From assembly GCA_964020085.1 (NCBI GenBank), contig OZ026597.1:10857515-10921514 (forward strand): a stretch of DNA of 64,000 bases, read 5' to 3'. Of the stretch, positions 32,927-43,900 are shown piece by piece. Position numbers and translations under genes: made by a program. The stretch comes from Micromussa lordhowensis (taxonomy: Eukaryota; Cnidaria; Anthozoa; Scleractinia; Lobophylliidae). How positions within the stretch are numbered: the stretch's first letter is position 1; the number at the start of each line of letters is the position of its first letter. Under the pieces are notes generated by a model, which saw nothing but the letters and a program-made list of their open reading frames with translations, had not been told where the DNA came from and ran no database searches.

Positions 32927-35291
32927 TTAGTTTTCTAACAAGTGTGTCTCTCCTTTGCGTCGATTCTGTTCCTCGACTTTCTTCTGTAATTGTTGCAAGC
33001 TCTCGATGTTACTCTTTGTTAGTCGTAGATACCTACAGTTTCTCAGCTTTTGAAATTCCTCAGGGGTGAATTCGACCGTGGGAGGACTGGGCCAGGGATA
33101 TCTGTGCGCGTCATTGTCCATTTGATGATAGACGTTCAGTAGCTTTTTCAATTTTAGAAGCATCACGTGACTGCCGCTATCATGATCGTGGTTTCGATCA
33201 AAGGCAGCAGCAATATGAGAAATCGAACCGGGTGTGACGTAGAACTGCAGATCAATTGAGATAAATATCCTTAATATAAACACACTGTTAATTTTGTGAG
33301 TTTTAGCGAAAGCGTCAAGGAATGAGAAGTTAGAGTGCATATTGTGTGTTGAGTGTTTTGATCAGAGCCACAGGCTCCGCTCAAACTTGCTTTAATAAGC
33401 AAAAATAGAAATATGACGTGAGAGAGAAGACATCGAAACTTCATGTCATAGAGGAAGTGTGGAGTCATGATGTCGTAGAGCAAGTGCCATGAAATATATC
33501 TCCTTTGGCCAACGGGGTCTTTTGCTTTTTATATTGTTTGAGAATACCATTATGGTCGAAAAAAATCCCCTTCATAAGTACACTGACGATATGACGATCA
33601 CCAGACTAAGACAATTTTTAAAAACGATCGAACCAGACTGGTGTTAATGGTGTGATGTGTGATAAACCTGTTTAATTACAGACAATAACTATCGTCTATG
33701 CGGAAACATATTTGTGCCGTGTTTTAGGCTTCTCACTGAAAAGAACGGCTTATCAACTTACGCCCTGTCGGTGTCCATGGTGATCAACGTTAACGACGTG
33801 AAAGCCAGCAGGATACGCAGGAGCATGGAGGCTAGTACTGTGGGGCTTCTCCTGTTTGTTAGCTTCATAAGGCAGAAAGTGATGATGGTTGATGATATTG
33901 TCAGGATGCAGCAGGCCACTGAAGGCGGGTGCTTGGTCTTCAGCTTTCTGATCAGGGGTTGCGTCTCTGTGTGATTGGGACAGAGGTAGATGGGTGGCAT
34001 GAGGATGGTCACCAGGATAATGGCTGTACCTGTGATAACGATCACCTTCGTTGCCGTGGTATTGCCGGCTGTCGTGCTCAGGAAAGGTTCTTTGTAATCT
34101 CTTATAGAGATCGTATAGCTCTTCCTCCTGCCTTGTTTTGTTGTGTTGTGATCCTTTACCCCTGTGGGGCCGCATGTGATGGGGCTCGCCTTGGTCCCCA
34201 AAACTGCTCCCTCTACTTTGGCCCTCGTTATATGTGCTCCAACGGCTTCGACCCACATCAACACAGTTCTTTCTACTTTTAGACTCCCCAAGGATATTTT
34301 CTGTGCTGCGCTTTCCATGCTCATGCCCATGACCAGTTGGTGCTGAATTGTTGTATATAAGGTTCCGCTTGTGAGGACCGACACCTGGTACATAAGCTGT
34401 GTACTCGTCAAAGCCCCTTGGTGCCTGACTGTTCTTGTGTTCATTCTCAAAGCTGTAAACTCTACTCCTGCCGTGGTGTATCTGATGCACCATAGACTTT
34501 GATAACCCTGGTTGTGGCGCATGCCGAGCGGGAGCACTATCAATCTCCCAGCTTCTCCTCCTCTCTCTCTTAGCAGCAAACGTTTGCAGATCTTCTTCGT
34601 CTGTATTACTTTCTCTTCGTTTCTTTGAACCGTTCTTGAATTCATGATTGTGGTGAGCGTGCTTAGAAGGATCGGCTTGACATGTACATCTTTTTTCCCG
34701 TCCATGAGCATATCGCGGTAAGTCACAAACAACACAAGACATGAACGCTCCCGTCCTATGAAGGTCTGTTCCAGCTTGTCTTTTTGATACTGGGGGAAGA
34801 GTACTTGAAGGCATTTGCTTTGCATTTGCTGTTGGTGAAAGCGATATAATTACTCTCACATCGGAGACGTTCGTGCTTACATTAACTTGGCAAGGAACTT
34901 TCGTTGAAGATGTGTGATCGCCGCTAATTTCTGATTTAATTTTCACGTGAAGTTTTCTGTCTAGCTGACGCTCCGCTGGCCTTCGTACAGGCTGATGATC
35001 ATCGCTCGAGTGTTGTTTAGCGTGGAAACTTGGACGCCTGTCATGATGGGAAGCCGAGCGTTCTGGATGTTCATAGTCTTCGTGATGGTCAAAATGATCG
35101 TGTTTTGTGAGTTGCAGTCTTTTCAGTGTGTCTAACAACTCTTTCTCTTCCTTTCGGTAAACATGTGTCTGCACATCCTTGCAGGCTTCAAGGGTGCGGA
35201 TCTCTTTTGCCAAATTCAGCTTTCGAGCCTTGTTCGTGACCCGCAGGCCGTAGAAGTTTCCTTCAGAAATATGACGAACTTGTCTAAGCAT
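32927..35291 (-). CDS. Histidine-rich coiled-coil protein, two exons (615 aa), family uncertain
   Basis: Exon 1 spans 35291-33762 (510 residues) and ends at a perfect GTAAGT donor. Exon 2 spans 33244-32927 and begins after a CTGCAG acceptor. Both are phase 0. The start is fixed by an in-frame TGA nine bases upstream. Residues 20-60 form a charged helix (LEACKDV..LLDTLKRLQ). Residues 63-100 and many later stretches are rich in His, Asp and Ser. A small cysteine cluster (C186, C189, C202, C204) could bind metal. The C-terminal 105 residues are better ordered, with a FTPEEFQKLRNCRYLRL block and a final coiled coil. I do not recognise the family with certainty; the helical N-terminus resembles CCDC190-type proteins in layout only. 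No signal peptide or membrane segment was seen, so it is probably intracellular. It is convergent with FOCAD. Confidence 0.75.
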
Positions 35292-35345
35292 TTTGACTCA
35301 TCCCATTTTCACGCTTTTCTGTTGTCTGTTAAACTCTGCTCATTG

Positions 35346-35353
35346 TGACGTCA
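35346..35353. promoter_or_regulatory. CRE palindrome upstream of the histidine-rich gene
   Basis: A perfect TGACGTCA lies about 55 bp upstream of the start codon, followed by a half-site (GGTGACG). This is the CREB/ATF binding consensus. It overlaps the likely 5' untranslated or core promoter region. A four-codon upstream ORF starts at about 35343. Confidence 0.5.
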
Positions 35354-35560
35354 TGGTGACGTTCTAATTACCAGCTTGAGCGAGCTCGAAGCTTCTGTCG
35401 GCTGTTGAATAGTTGTCAAAGTCAGTAAAAACTGAAAGCGGTGTTAACTCATTGACTTTGACAGAAATACATTGGCCTTAGAATATCGATAAAGGTGATT
35501 TATTAACGGCTTTGTTGAACACTTATCGGCAGGGCTGGCTGTAAAATCAAGCGCGCGCTC

Positions 35561-36202
35561 TTAAGATGATTCCCGGGTAAAAGAACCCGCCATAGATTTC
35601 CGATGAAACTTGGTATGGTGTCATTACAGTACAAGGAGATGTTAAAAACGTAATAAAAAGACGGGGTCAGCGTGCTTGTTTTCATGCCACGATGCTGACA
35701 AATATGGTTATTTTGGTGACTTTTGGTTATCTCAGTGCGCAACAAATAAGCTCGATTATTTTTCAATGCGGCGTGTTATATCACACAGAATTCGACTGTC
35801 TTTGATTGCTTATTCATCTACGTCCCAGAAGAAATGGCTTCAAATACCCTGCATTATTAACTGATATTTTTATCCTTTAAAGGAAACATAATTTGGACTT
35901 GCTTTAATGGGCCCATTACGTCTCTATCTGTAGCATTTATTTCATTTGCCAAAAAAGTAGCCATAGATTTCTGCCAAATTTTTTCTCAGTTATTGCGGAT
36001 ATTGTTCTCATTGAATTTATAAAATAAAAAGTGGGGGTCACCGTGCTCGTTTAAGAGGAAATTAGCTTTTATCTCGCTATCGAGCTTAGTTTGAAGGAAA
36101 TCTCTTATGTTTTGTACGCGCGTGCGCTCATGTGCGCGCGCTGATGACGCAAAATTCGTGCGCAGTAGGAATGCGCAATGCAAAACTCGGGAATCACCTT
36201 AA
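35561..36202. mobile_element. TTAA-flanked non-autonomous element, 640 bp
   Basis: The left edge reads CTTAAGATGATTCCCG and the right edge is its complement CGGGAATCACCTTAAG, with one mismatch. TTAA lies at both boundaries, as for piggyBac insertions. Inside are two diverged direct copies of a segment containing CCATAGATTTC and AATAAAAAG..GGGTCA..GTGCT (about 35589-35700 and 35955-36070). No transposase frame is present. Confidence 0.65.
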
Positions 36203-36340
36203 GACTACCCCATCGATAGACCACACTATAATTTGAATTCGTTTGCTTCTTTTTTCGAAAGCCGCGTTTTTTTGGATTTGCCCTTCAGTCATTTATTATC
36301 GGCCATTTCGAACTCCTACCATTCGAAATAGCGGGGTTCA

Positions 36341-36925
36341 ATAGATCGTTTTCACTGTCACGCAATAAAAACATAAATCGAAACAGAACCGTCCAGTGGA
36401 AAAAGCTAAGAAATTGTGATGTTATAGAAGATAACTAAATAAGACAGTTCTCCATGTTTTAGGCCTGTGCCTTTCCCAAACTTCAGATATTCGTCGAAAT
36501 GTTTCGCAGAAATTTACAGAGCCCAGTATGAAAACGCCATGTTGGTGTACATCCGTGGTACACCAATATGGCGGCCGGAAAAGAGTGGAAATATGTGGAA
36601 CTTACTTTGGCTATCTAGGCGACTGATATCAGTACTGAACTAACAAGCATTTGCAAAAGCACTTTTCCTAATGCTCTAACTTTTAAAAAGGCTCAGAATC
36701 ATGAGATAAGTATATATTTTTCAACAAGCTCGATCGTAGCGTTGTCACGCACCTCCATGACCCTGAAATTCAAAATGCTCTGGTTTCCAAACGAAGCACG
36801 CTATTGAGCTGTAAAATTGTGAACAGAGATAAAGATACTGTCTCTTATACCTGATGAGGATTAAAACTTTGGTGGCTCTTTAGTTTTGGGTTTTAGAAAG
36901 TGATCACGTCACGTGAAAACGATCT
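36341..36925 (+). mobile_element. TA-flanked element with GATCGTTTTCAC ends, copy 1
   Basis: The element starts ATAGATCGTTTTCAC and ends GTGAAAACGATCTAT. If the ends are taken as GATCG..CGATC, the dinucleotide TA borders both sides, as for Tc1/mariner insertions. An internal hairpin near 36535-36575 (CCATGTTGGTGTACATC / GGTACACCAATATGG) is shared with copy 2. It has no coding capacity. Confidence 0.75.
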
Positions 36926-37126
36926 ATTGTAGTTTTTTAAAGTAATTAGACCCTAAGCCCGAGTTTTCTATTAGTGATTATGAAAAACTGGATCAATGGA
37001 TAGTGCAATTCAAGAGTTTTCATTGGCTTAGCCATCATGGGTTATGAGCGATTAATTCATGCTCTACAAATATGGTAAGCGTACGCGTTAGTTTTGAAGG
37101 CGTTTTTTTTTTTATTTCAGTTTTCT

Positions 37127-37706
37127 ATAGATCGTTTTCACGTGACGTCATCGCTTTCTAAAATCCGAAACTAAAGAGCCACCAAAGTTTTTATCCTCAT
37201 CGGGCATAAGAAAACGTACATTGTATATTTATATCTGTTTACAATTTTACAGCTCAATAGCGTGCTTCGTCTGGAAATCAGAGCATTTTGAATTTCAGAG
37301 TTATGTCGGTGCTTGACATAATTGTCGAAAAATATACGCCTATCTCATGATTTGGAGCCTTTTGAGAAGTTAGAGCATTAGGAAAAGTGTTTATGTAAAT
37401 GCTTGTTTGTTAAGTCCAGATAATCAATCGCCTAGATGGCCAAAGTAAGTTCCAGATGTTTACACTATTTTCCGGCCGCCATGTTGGTGCACATCTGATG
37501 TGCACCAACATGGCGTTTCCATGCTAAGCTCTGTAAATTTCTGCGAAACATTGCGACGAATATTGCGGTTTGGGTAAACGCACAGACCTAAAACTCGGAG
37601 AAGTGTCTTCTTTACGTATTTCCAATAACATCACAATTTCTTAACTTTATCCACTGAATGGTTTTCGATTAATTTTTTTATTGCGTGACAGTGAAAACGA
37701 TCTATA
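37127..37706 (-). mobile_element. TA-flanked element with GATCGTTTTCAC ends, copy 2 (inverted)
   Basis: The reverse complement of this stretch follows copy 1 from end to end: TCACTGTCACGCAATAAAAA, then AAGAAATTGTGATGTTAT, then the same central hairpin, then TGATGAGGATAAAA. The two copies face each other across about 200 bp. TATA occurs at both edges. Divergence between copies is visible but modest. Confidence 0.75.
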
Positions 37707-38607
37707 TGTTGGGGGCGTTTATATTAATGTGATTATTCCGCTCGCGCTTGTTGCATGTGAGATGAGGGAATTAATTCTCAGTTTTGATTAACTTAAATAC
37801 ATCTCGAATTGTAGGCTTTCTGAATGTTGTTTTGTAAAGAACGATAAAGAAATCAACAAAGAATTACAACGCATGCTTACCGCACTGCTATTGTACTCGT
37901 TGCCGTTGCCGTTGAGGTTTTCTTATTTAAAAAAAACGAATAAACGTCAAAATAATGAACAGCCAAACGAGCACAATTTAAACGAAAGCCCAGCTGAACA
38001 AAACGACGGCTGAGAGTGTAGAAAACATCTCTGTTATGAAGCGTCTTTTGAAATCAAAACATCTCAAACGACTTTCCGCCAAATTTCCCACCATTTCGTC
38101 TCTGTAGTTTCGAGAAAGTCGCGTGTGCTGTCCACGCATCGCGGGAGTAACATCCTCGGGAGAAGTGGGTACCATGTCTAACAATAACTTAAGAGGGATT
38201 ACCTTGGGTATAAGGCCTTTAGCAAGGATTCACTCTCTTACCTTGATAATCTCTTGCTCATATCCAACGCGCGCTCGTGGAATAATGAGCTAAATAGAGA
38301 ACAAGGCACAGCTGAGTAAATCTGATGCGACACGTTTGTTGGAGGAAGCATTAACATCTGGATCAACTAAAGTAAATCAACCTGTTTACTATCGTGACTC
38401 TTGTAGTTGAGATATAGATCGAGAAAATTCCACCACTATCTAAGGAGGAATGTTAAACGCTGACTTGCTTTAAAAAGTACTTAAATATTGTGTCAGAGAA
38501 GCAACAAGCCATTTTCCAGCCTTGTTTTATATGGGAAAAGTTAATTTTCAGGCTAGCGATCGCATCGTCCCGACTAGCAGTCCCTGGGTCTCCGAGGATG
38601 CCACTAG

Positions 38608-38916
38608 GGGAGGCACCTTGGCAATATGGTTAGTGCGCTCGTCTCCGGATCGAGCGGTCCTGGTTCGAGCCCTGCCTGGCCAGGGACATTGTGTTGTGTT
38701 CTTGGGCAAGACACTTTACTCTGACAGTGCCTCTCTTCACCCATGTGTATGAATGGGTACCGGCGAATGAATGCTGGAGGTAACCCTGCGATGGACTAGC
38801 ATCCCATCTACGTGGGAGTATTGAAATACTCCCAGTCGCTTCATGCTTTAAAAACCGGAGTTAAGCGTCGTCCAAATGGGACACTTGGCTCGTATGCAGA
38901 CACAACCTTTTACTTA
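38608..38916 (+). repeat. SINE family A, full-length copy
   Basis: In order: a tRNA-like head with box A (TGGTTAGTGCGCTCGTC) and box B (GGTTCGAGCCC); a central part with TTGGGCAAGACACTTTACTC; GGGTACCGGCG; GCGATGGACTAGCATCCCATC; GTCGCTTCATGC; and a tail ending near ACACAACCTTTT. It is about 300 bp long, and the tail ends in T-rich sequence. It is the reference copy for the shorter copies at 20.3 and 61 kb. Confidence 0.8.
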
Positions 38917-38919
38917 TCT

Positions 38920-40140
38920 AAGGATCATTTCAAAGAAATGTTAAATGTTAACTTATATATGTAGTATCGGGACCGAGTGCGGGTTAAACGAAACACAACG
39001 CCATGATTGTATATTCGGAAAACGTCCACTCTGTAATGTGACCTAAACATGTGTTCACTCATGAATATTAATAGCCTGCGAAAACAGCTGTCCTTTTTCG
39101 CTCCCGGCCCAAGTGGCGTTTTGGGAGAAGGCCCTCTGCGATTTCATACTGATGACGCAAGTCTGTCCCGCATCTGGTCATGAACGCTGATTGGTTCGAT
39201 CGGTTATTATGCATAACTGCTCCGTAAATGTTCGGGTGTGTTTATGAAAGACACTTCATGTTGTGTTATTTTTCGAAAAAAAAAAGCCCTGAAAGTCTGC
39301 TCGATTATGACGAGGATTATAGAAATGAGAAGGTCGACGCAAATGATTCAGAGAAAGAAATCGACAGACAGAGAGTTGGGGTTTAGACTGACGTGAAATT
39401 TCGAGATGGTATGTTAGTTTTGATCACATGCATGACTTTGATCACTTTAAAAGTAAAGCCATTTGTCAAGAAGTCTAATGTAAATTTATCGGCAATCGTT
39501 AGTTTTGGAGAAGTCCCTTGAACAAAGTGAACACAACACATCCCCGATGATTGGTTAAGTGAATATTCGTCATTTATTAATCACTTTTGATGGGCCGAGA
39601 GAAACTACTTTAGCTTTTGTTTCTTTCGATAAGAAGATAACAATCAATATAAACAACATGAAAAGAGGTTAATTTGAAGTTCTTTTCAGAAGTTGATTTG
39701 TAGTGTTGGAGCTCCGATGAGGTGATTAGTTTGTACCCGTCACTGAGAGCTCTAAACAATATACATTTGATTGGCAGAGCCAGCTGAAATATTTACCGCG
39801 TTTATGGTAATTTTTATGACTGTTACGATTTCTAGACATTCCATCTTGATGATTTTGTTGCTAAGAGCTTTTTTTTAACAACTGTGGTTTTGAAAAAGCT
39901 GGAAATGAATGACTTTTGCCTGCAACAAACCTTTTAAGGGAATCGGATTCCTGCTAGCCATTTGGAGATTGACTAACGAAAGATAACTAAGGTAAACAAC
40001 CATGTTATATCAACTTATAATGCTTATTTGACAAATGTTCGTTACTTCAAGAAAATAATTTAAGAACTAGCTACTAATTTACTTTAAAGCATACTGATCT
40101 AAACACAGATCTTACAATAACAAGGTAAATTTGAATTTCG
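38920..40140. other. Intergenic stretch, nothing recognised
   Basis: The stretch is AT-rich with only short chance frames. No splice-supported exon, inverted repeat of note or homology was seen. Confidence 0.5.
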
Positions 40141-40299
40141 TGTACTTTAAGATTGCAATTTGTTTTAGACGTTTTGGGCGTAAATAACCGAGGTGTTGAG
40201 TGCATGAAGTTTTTTTCCATCTACACTGAAGGAAGGAATTTGAAAACGCAACACTCACCGGTCATTTTGGATTCGTGTTTGAAGAAAACTCGGGCAGGG

Positions 40300-40506
40300 A
40301 AATCACTCGATTATCGTGACGCCATCGTTATCGAAAAGCTCCGTTTTTCAAGATGTTTTACCTCCACACGAAAACGAAAAGCTAACGTTTTCAAATTCCT
40401 TCAGTTTGGAGAGTGTTTTCGAAAAGACGGATTAGTGTGGACGGTAGGCCTAACCGTTGAAATAAAGCTGCGTTTTCAAATTTCTCCGACCTAGTGTGGA
40501 CGCTGC
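40300..40506 (+). repeat. Dispersed repeat, copy 1 (second copy at 49.0 kb)
   Basis: It shares with 48985-49212 the blocks ATTATCGTGA, GTGGACGGTAGGCCTAACCGT(T/A)GAAATAA and GCTGCGTTTxCAAATTTCTC, ending in TGTGGA. The surrounding sequence is rich in CGTTTTC-type blocks. The family is unnamed here. Confidence 0.6.
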
Positions 40507-40516
40507 CTTAAGCCTA

Positions 40517-40931
40517 GTTCCCACTAGCGACATAACGATCATAATCATAATCATAAGCACGAACATGACGTTGTTATGTAGCTTATGTCTTAGTGGGAAC
40601 GTCTAGAAACATAATCATAGGCGCCCTTATGATCAACAATCATAATCATAAGAAAATGATCGACTATTTTCTTATGATTATGATTATGTCTGTGACTATG
40701 ACTATGTTGCTTTTCTTTGTAGTGGGGACGCAAAAATCATGACGACATAATGAGAAACATAATGACGCAACGGGGTCATTGTATTTTTGGCCAATGGAAG
40801 TCTAGGTCCAGTACTTTCGGAATAGCCTTCTTTACGTTTTTAGCGCGGACGTTCCCACTAGAACATAAGAAGCTTATGTTTATGTTTAGGATTATGATTA
40901 TGCTTATGATCCTTATGTCGCTAGTGGGAAC
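40517..40931. mobile_element. 415-bp inverted-repeat element with CTA duplication
   Basis: The ends GTTCCCACTAGCGACATAA and TTATGTCGCTAGTGGGAAC are perfect inverses. CTA lies directly outside both, consistent with a 3-bp target duplication. The inside carries many ATAATCATAA / TTATGATTAT subterminal repeats in both orientations and a second GTGGGAACG motif, suggesting transposase-binding arrays. A 3-bp duplication suggests a Harbinger-type relative, but this is an inference. Confidence 0.75.
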
Positions 40932-40939
40932 CTATACAT

Positions 40940-43900
40940 TGTAATGCAAGATCTTAATGATATACGGGAGAGCACGATGAACTGATATAGATAAACCTCC
41001 ACCAACAACACGCACTCAACTTCGGCCCAGGCTTTTCGTTCGCGTTCTACTTCGAATATCAGTGGCCGCTATGAACCTTACAAAAAAGCATGGAGCTGAG
41101 TTGTAATGTATCTCTCAGAATTCCCGGCATCCTTTCTTTCGAGTACCCACTGCTCACAAGGATTCGAAATTCGTATAGTTCTTACATAAACTAAGAATCA
41201 TTGACTGGACTCCAATAAAAATACTGTTACATTACTCTCTGCAAAGCACACTTGGTGCGAAACGACCAAGCTTTAATATGAGCAAGTTGCTTCGTAGAAA
41301 GCACAAGACGAATTGAAGACTGTCATAGAAATCTTTCAGAATTATGAGATAGAACATTTGTATGGTATTTATATTGAATCCCAGAGCTGTGGCTTCAATT
41401 TGTAAAAAGAAGGATTCATAATCTCTTTGCAGCGATGCTTTTATGTTTAGAAATTTCTTTTTAGCGCTAAGATAGACGAGGTTTCTTACCAAGAACTTGT
41501 CATCATAGCAAACTGTTCCTTCCAAGGAAATTTTTGTATTGTACTACACTAACGGCTTATTAATAATGTACTTAGACAATTTTTAAGTTGGAGAATACAG
41601 AAGAAGACTACCTACATATCAAAACAAGTAATCGCATTGTCCATGTATTTGGCTTAAAATCTTCAAATAAACATGTGGGAAGATTATCTCGAAGAATATG
41701 AGTCTTTTTCAACGCATCTGTGAGATATCTTTAGAAGCACAACTCCCTTTTGTACATCTAGTATCACATGAATGGATGTCTGAAATAATAAATAACTTGT
41801 GTGTGTGTTTTTGTAAGTTCGTGTGTGCATAAGAAAAGGTCTTGTTTTTTCCATAAGGGACCGATGCTGAAGACAAATGGTCTTCCCTTTTATATAAAAA
41901 TACTGTTTTTTAGTCACAAAGGATGTCAGTAAGATATATACTACGGAGATCGTTTGAAAACGCGCTTCCAAAAAAATTGATTGTCATAGAAATTAGACGT
42001 AGTCTCTTGTGAGCTGAGGTGAAACTCCATGTATGCTGGACAGATTTCTTGTGGCTAAATTAATATTGCTAGTCAGGGAGTGACTGATAAGCTGGCGGTA
42101 CCTTTTTTCTGTGGTCCGCACTTGGTTTTTGTGTAATAAAATAATCTCTCCCCGAGAAAGCCATTTTACCTCAGAATTAAGGATTATTTACTTCGGCTAA
42201 CTTCCTTGCAGCTGATATGTGATCATATCTTGTTGGCATGGCAGAGAAAACTCACGTTTCCTTCATAAATCTTTCTAAAATAAGACCTCGAGATTCGTGA
42301 AAAGATAAAATATAAAACATTCTTTGATTTTCTACATTTTGGACAAATAGTTACGTTCAATCTACGCATGAAAGCGGTTGATATCACTGAAAGTTAATAC
42401 AGTTTATTACTACGAGAAAAAAATCTATGATCTTAAAAGCATGTTTGTTTTATGATTCCAGTGATTTGCTTGTATGATTACCATTGTAAACACACATGCG
42501 TACATAAGAATGAAACAAAAATCATACGAAATTTCCAGAGATATATATATATAAATAGATTCTTGGCATTTATTAGTTTCGTCGCAACGTCTTAAAACCT
42601 TTTTATTTGAATTCCAAAAAGCTTAACGACGGAATTATCTTATGCATTGAGATTTTAAAATACTAAAGTGGTTTTAAGATATCTGTTCCTTTAATTTTTG
42701 TTAAAAAAGTGATATTCTGCCAGCGCTTGCTGTTGACAGCCTTTGTTTGCAAAGTATATCAAATATAAGAAAAGTAATTTCATCGTAACGAAAACTGTGG
42801 TTTTAAAATTAAAGGACGTGTTTTCTGTCTGTCCAGAGTGGTTTAAATTTTCATCGGTGCTAATTTTCTCCCGACATTTTCATTGATACGTTGTCAAACA
42901 AGAGCACTTTCGTTTGCTAAATTTTCACTGACCACGCGTTTCCTTGCTTCAATGATGAGGTATATAAATACTCATTTCATCCTTAAGTTATTGCACATTA
43001 CCAGAATAAAAAGCGCGGCCCTGATCTCGGTTGGATTGCCCGGTCGATCACGTCAGATAGAAGTAGGAATCAGTTTTGCCTTGTTATACCAGGTAAGCAG
43101 GCTTTTATCAAGAAAGCAGTTATGTTGAATATCACGCTTAAGACAGTTTTAAAAGCTTTTATCATGCAAGCAAAATGAGAAATCCTAGCATTTAATCCAA
43201 TCGTTGGTGGGAAACAGGACTTCAGCTTTGCTTTGTTTTTTATTCTGCTGTCAAATGCGACGACTCAACAGGTTGTTTTTATGACTAAAAGATAACTGAA
43301 CAGCTTCGGGAAACTTACTCTCCAAACACAGGCTGTACAATTACGATATATTCGTCACCTGACGTTTTCTTAGACGTTTCTTAGGGTTTTCAACAATGCC
43401 GTGTACTGGCGAAAGCTTGGATTTTAAAAGATTTTAACATCAATTTCACAGTAGTTTGTTCAAGTTACACTCCTTTGTGTGTTTTGTAAAATATCTGTGG
43501 TTCTGTGCTAGTTTCGCTTTCTTTAATAAGGCTAAAAGGAAAAGTAGCACTTAAATTCTTTTCCTGACCAAGGAAATTGTTAACTGGAAATTGGAATTTA
43601 TCAAGTAACTAAATTTCTATGAAATATAGCATTTGTGAATTCTAAACGTTCTTTCTGAAACGGAATAGGTGAACTGTGTGTATTGGAATAGCTTTTCGCC
43701 GAGAACGTCAGCTGCTCTGTGTCTCTGATCACTGAGTACTTTTGACAAAAGCTAAAATGTCTATCTTTTCAATTCATCTATTTAAACTACAGAAAGCAAA
43801 GGTGATACTTTATATCGGAAACTTAACGCCTTCCTACACGAAAGAAAGTCTTGAATTAGGTTGTGTAACACTATCGGTATTCAAACGAAAAAGGACACAC

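Noticed and set aside
33758..34825. 355-residue second reverse-strand frame
   Set aside because: It overlaps the histidine-rich exon in another frame; only the 512-codon frame joins the next exon in phase at a perfect donor.
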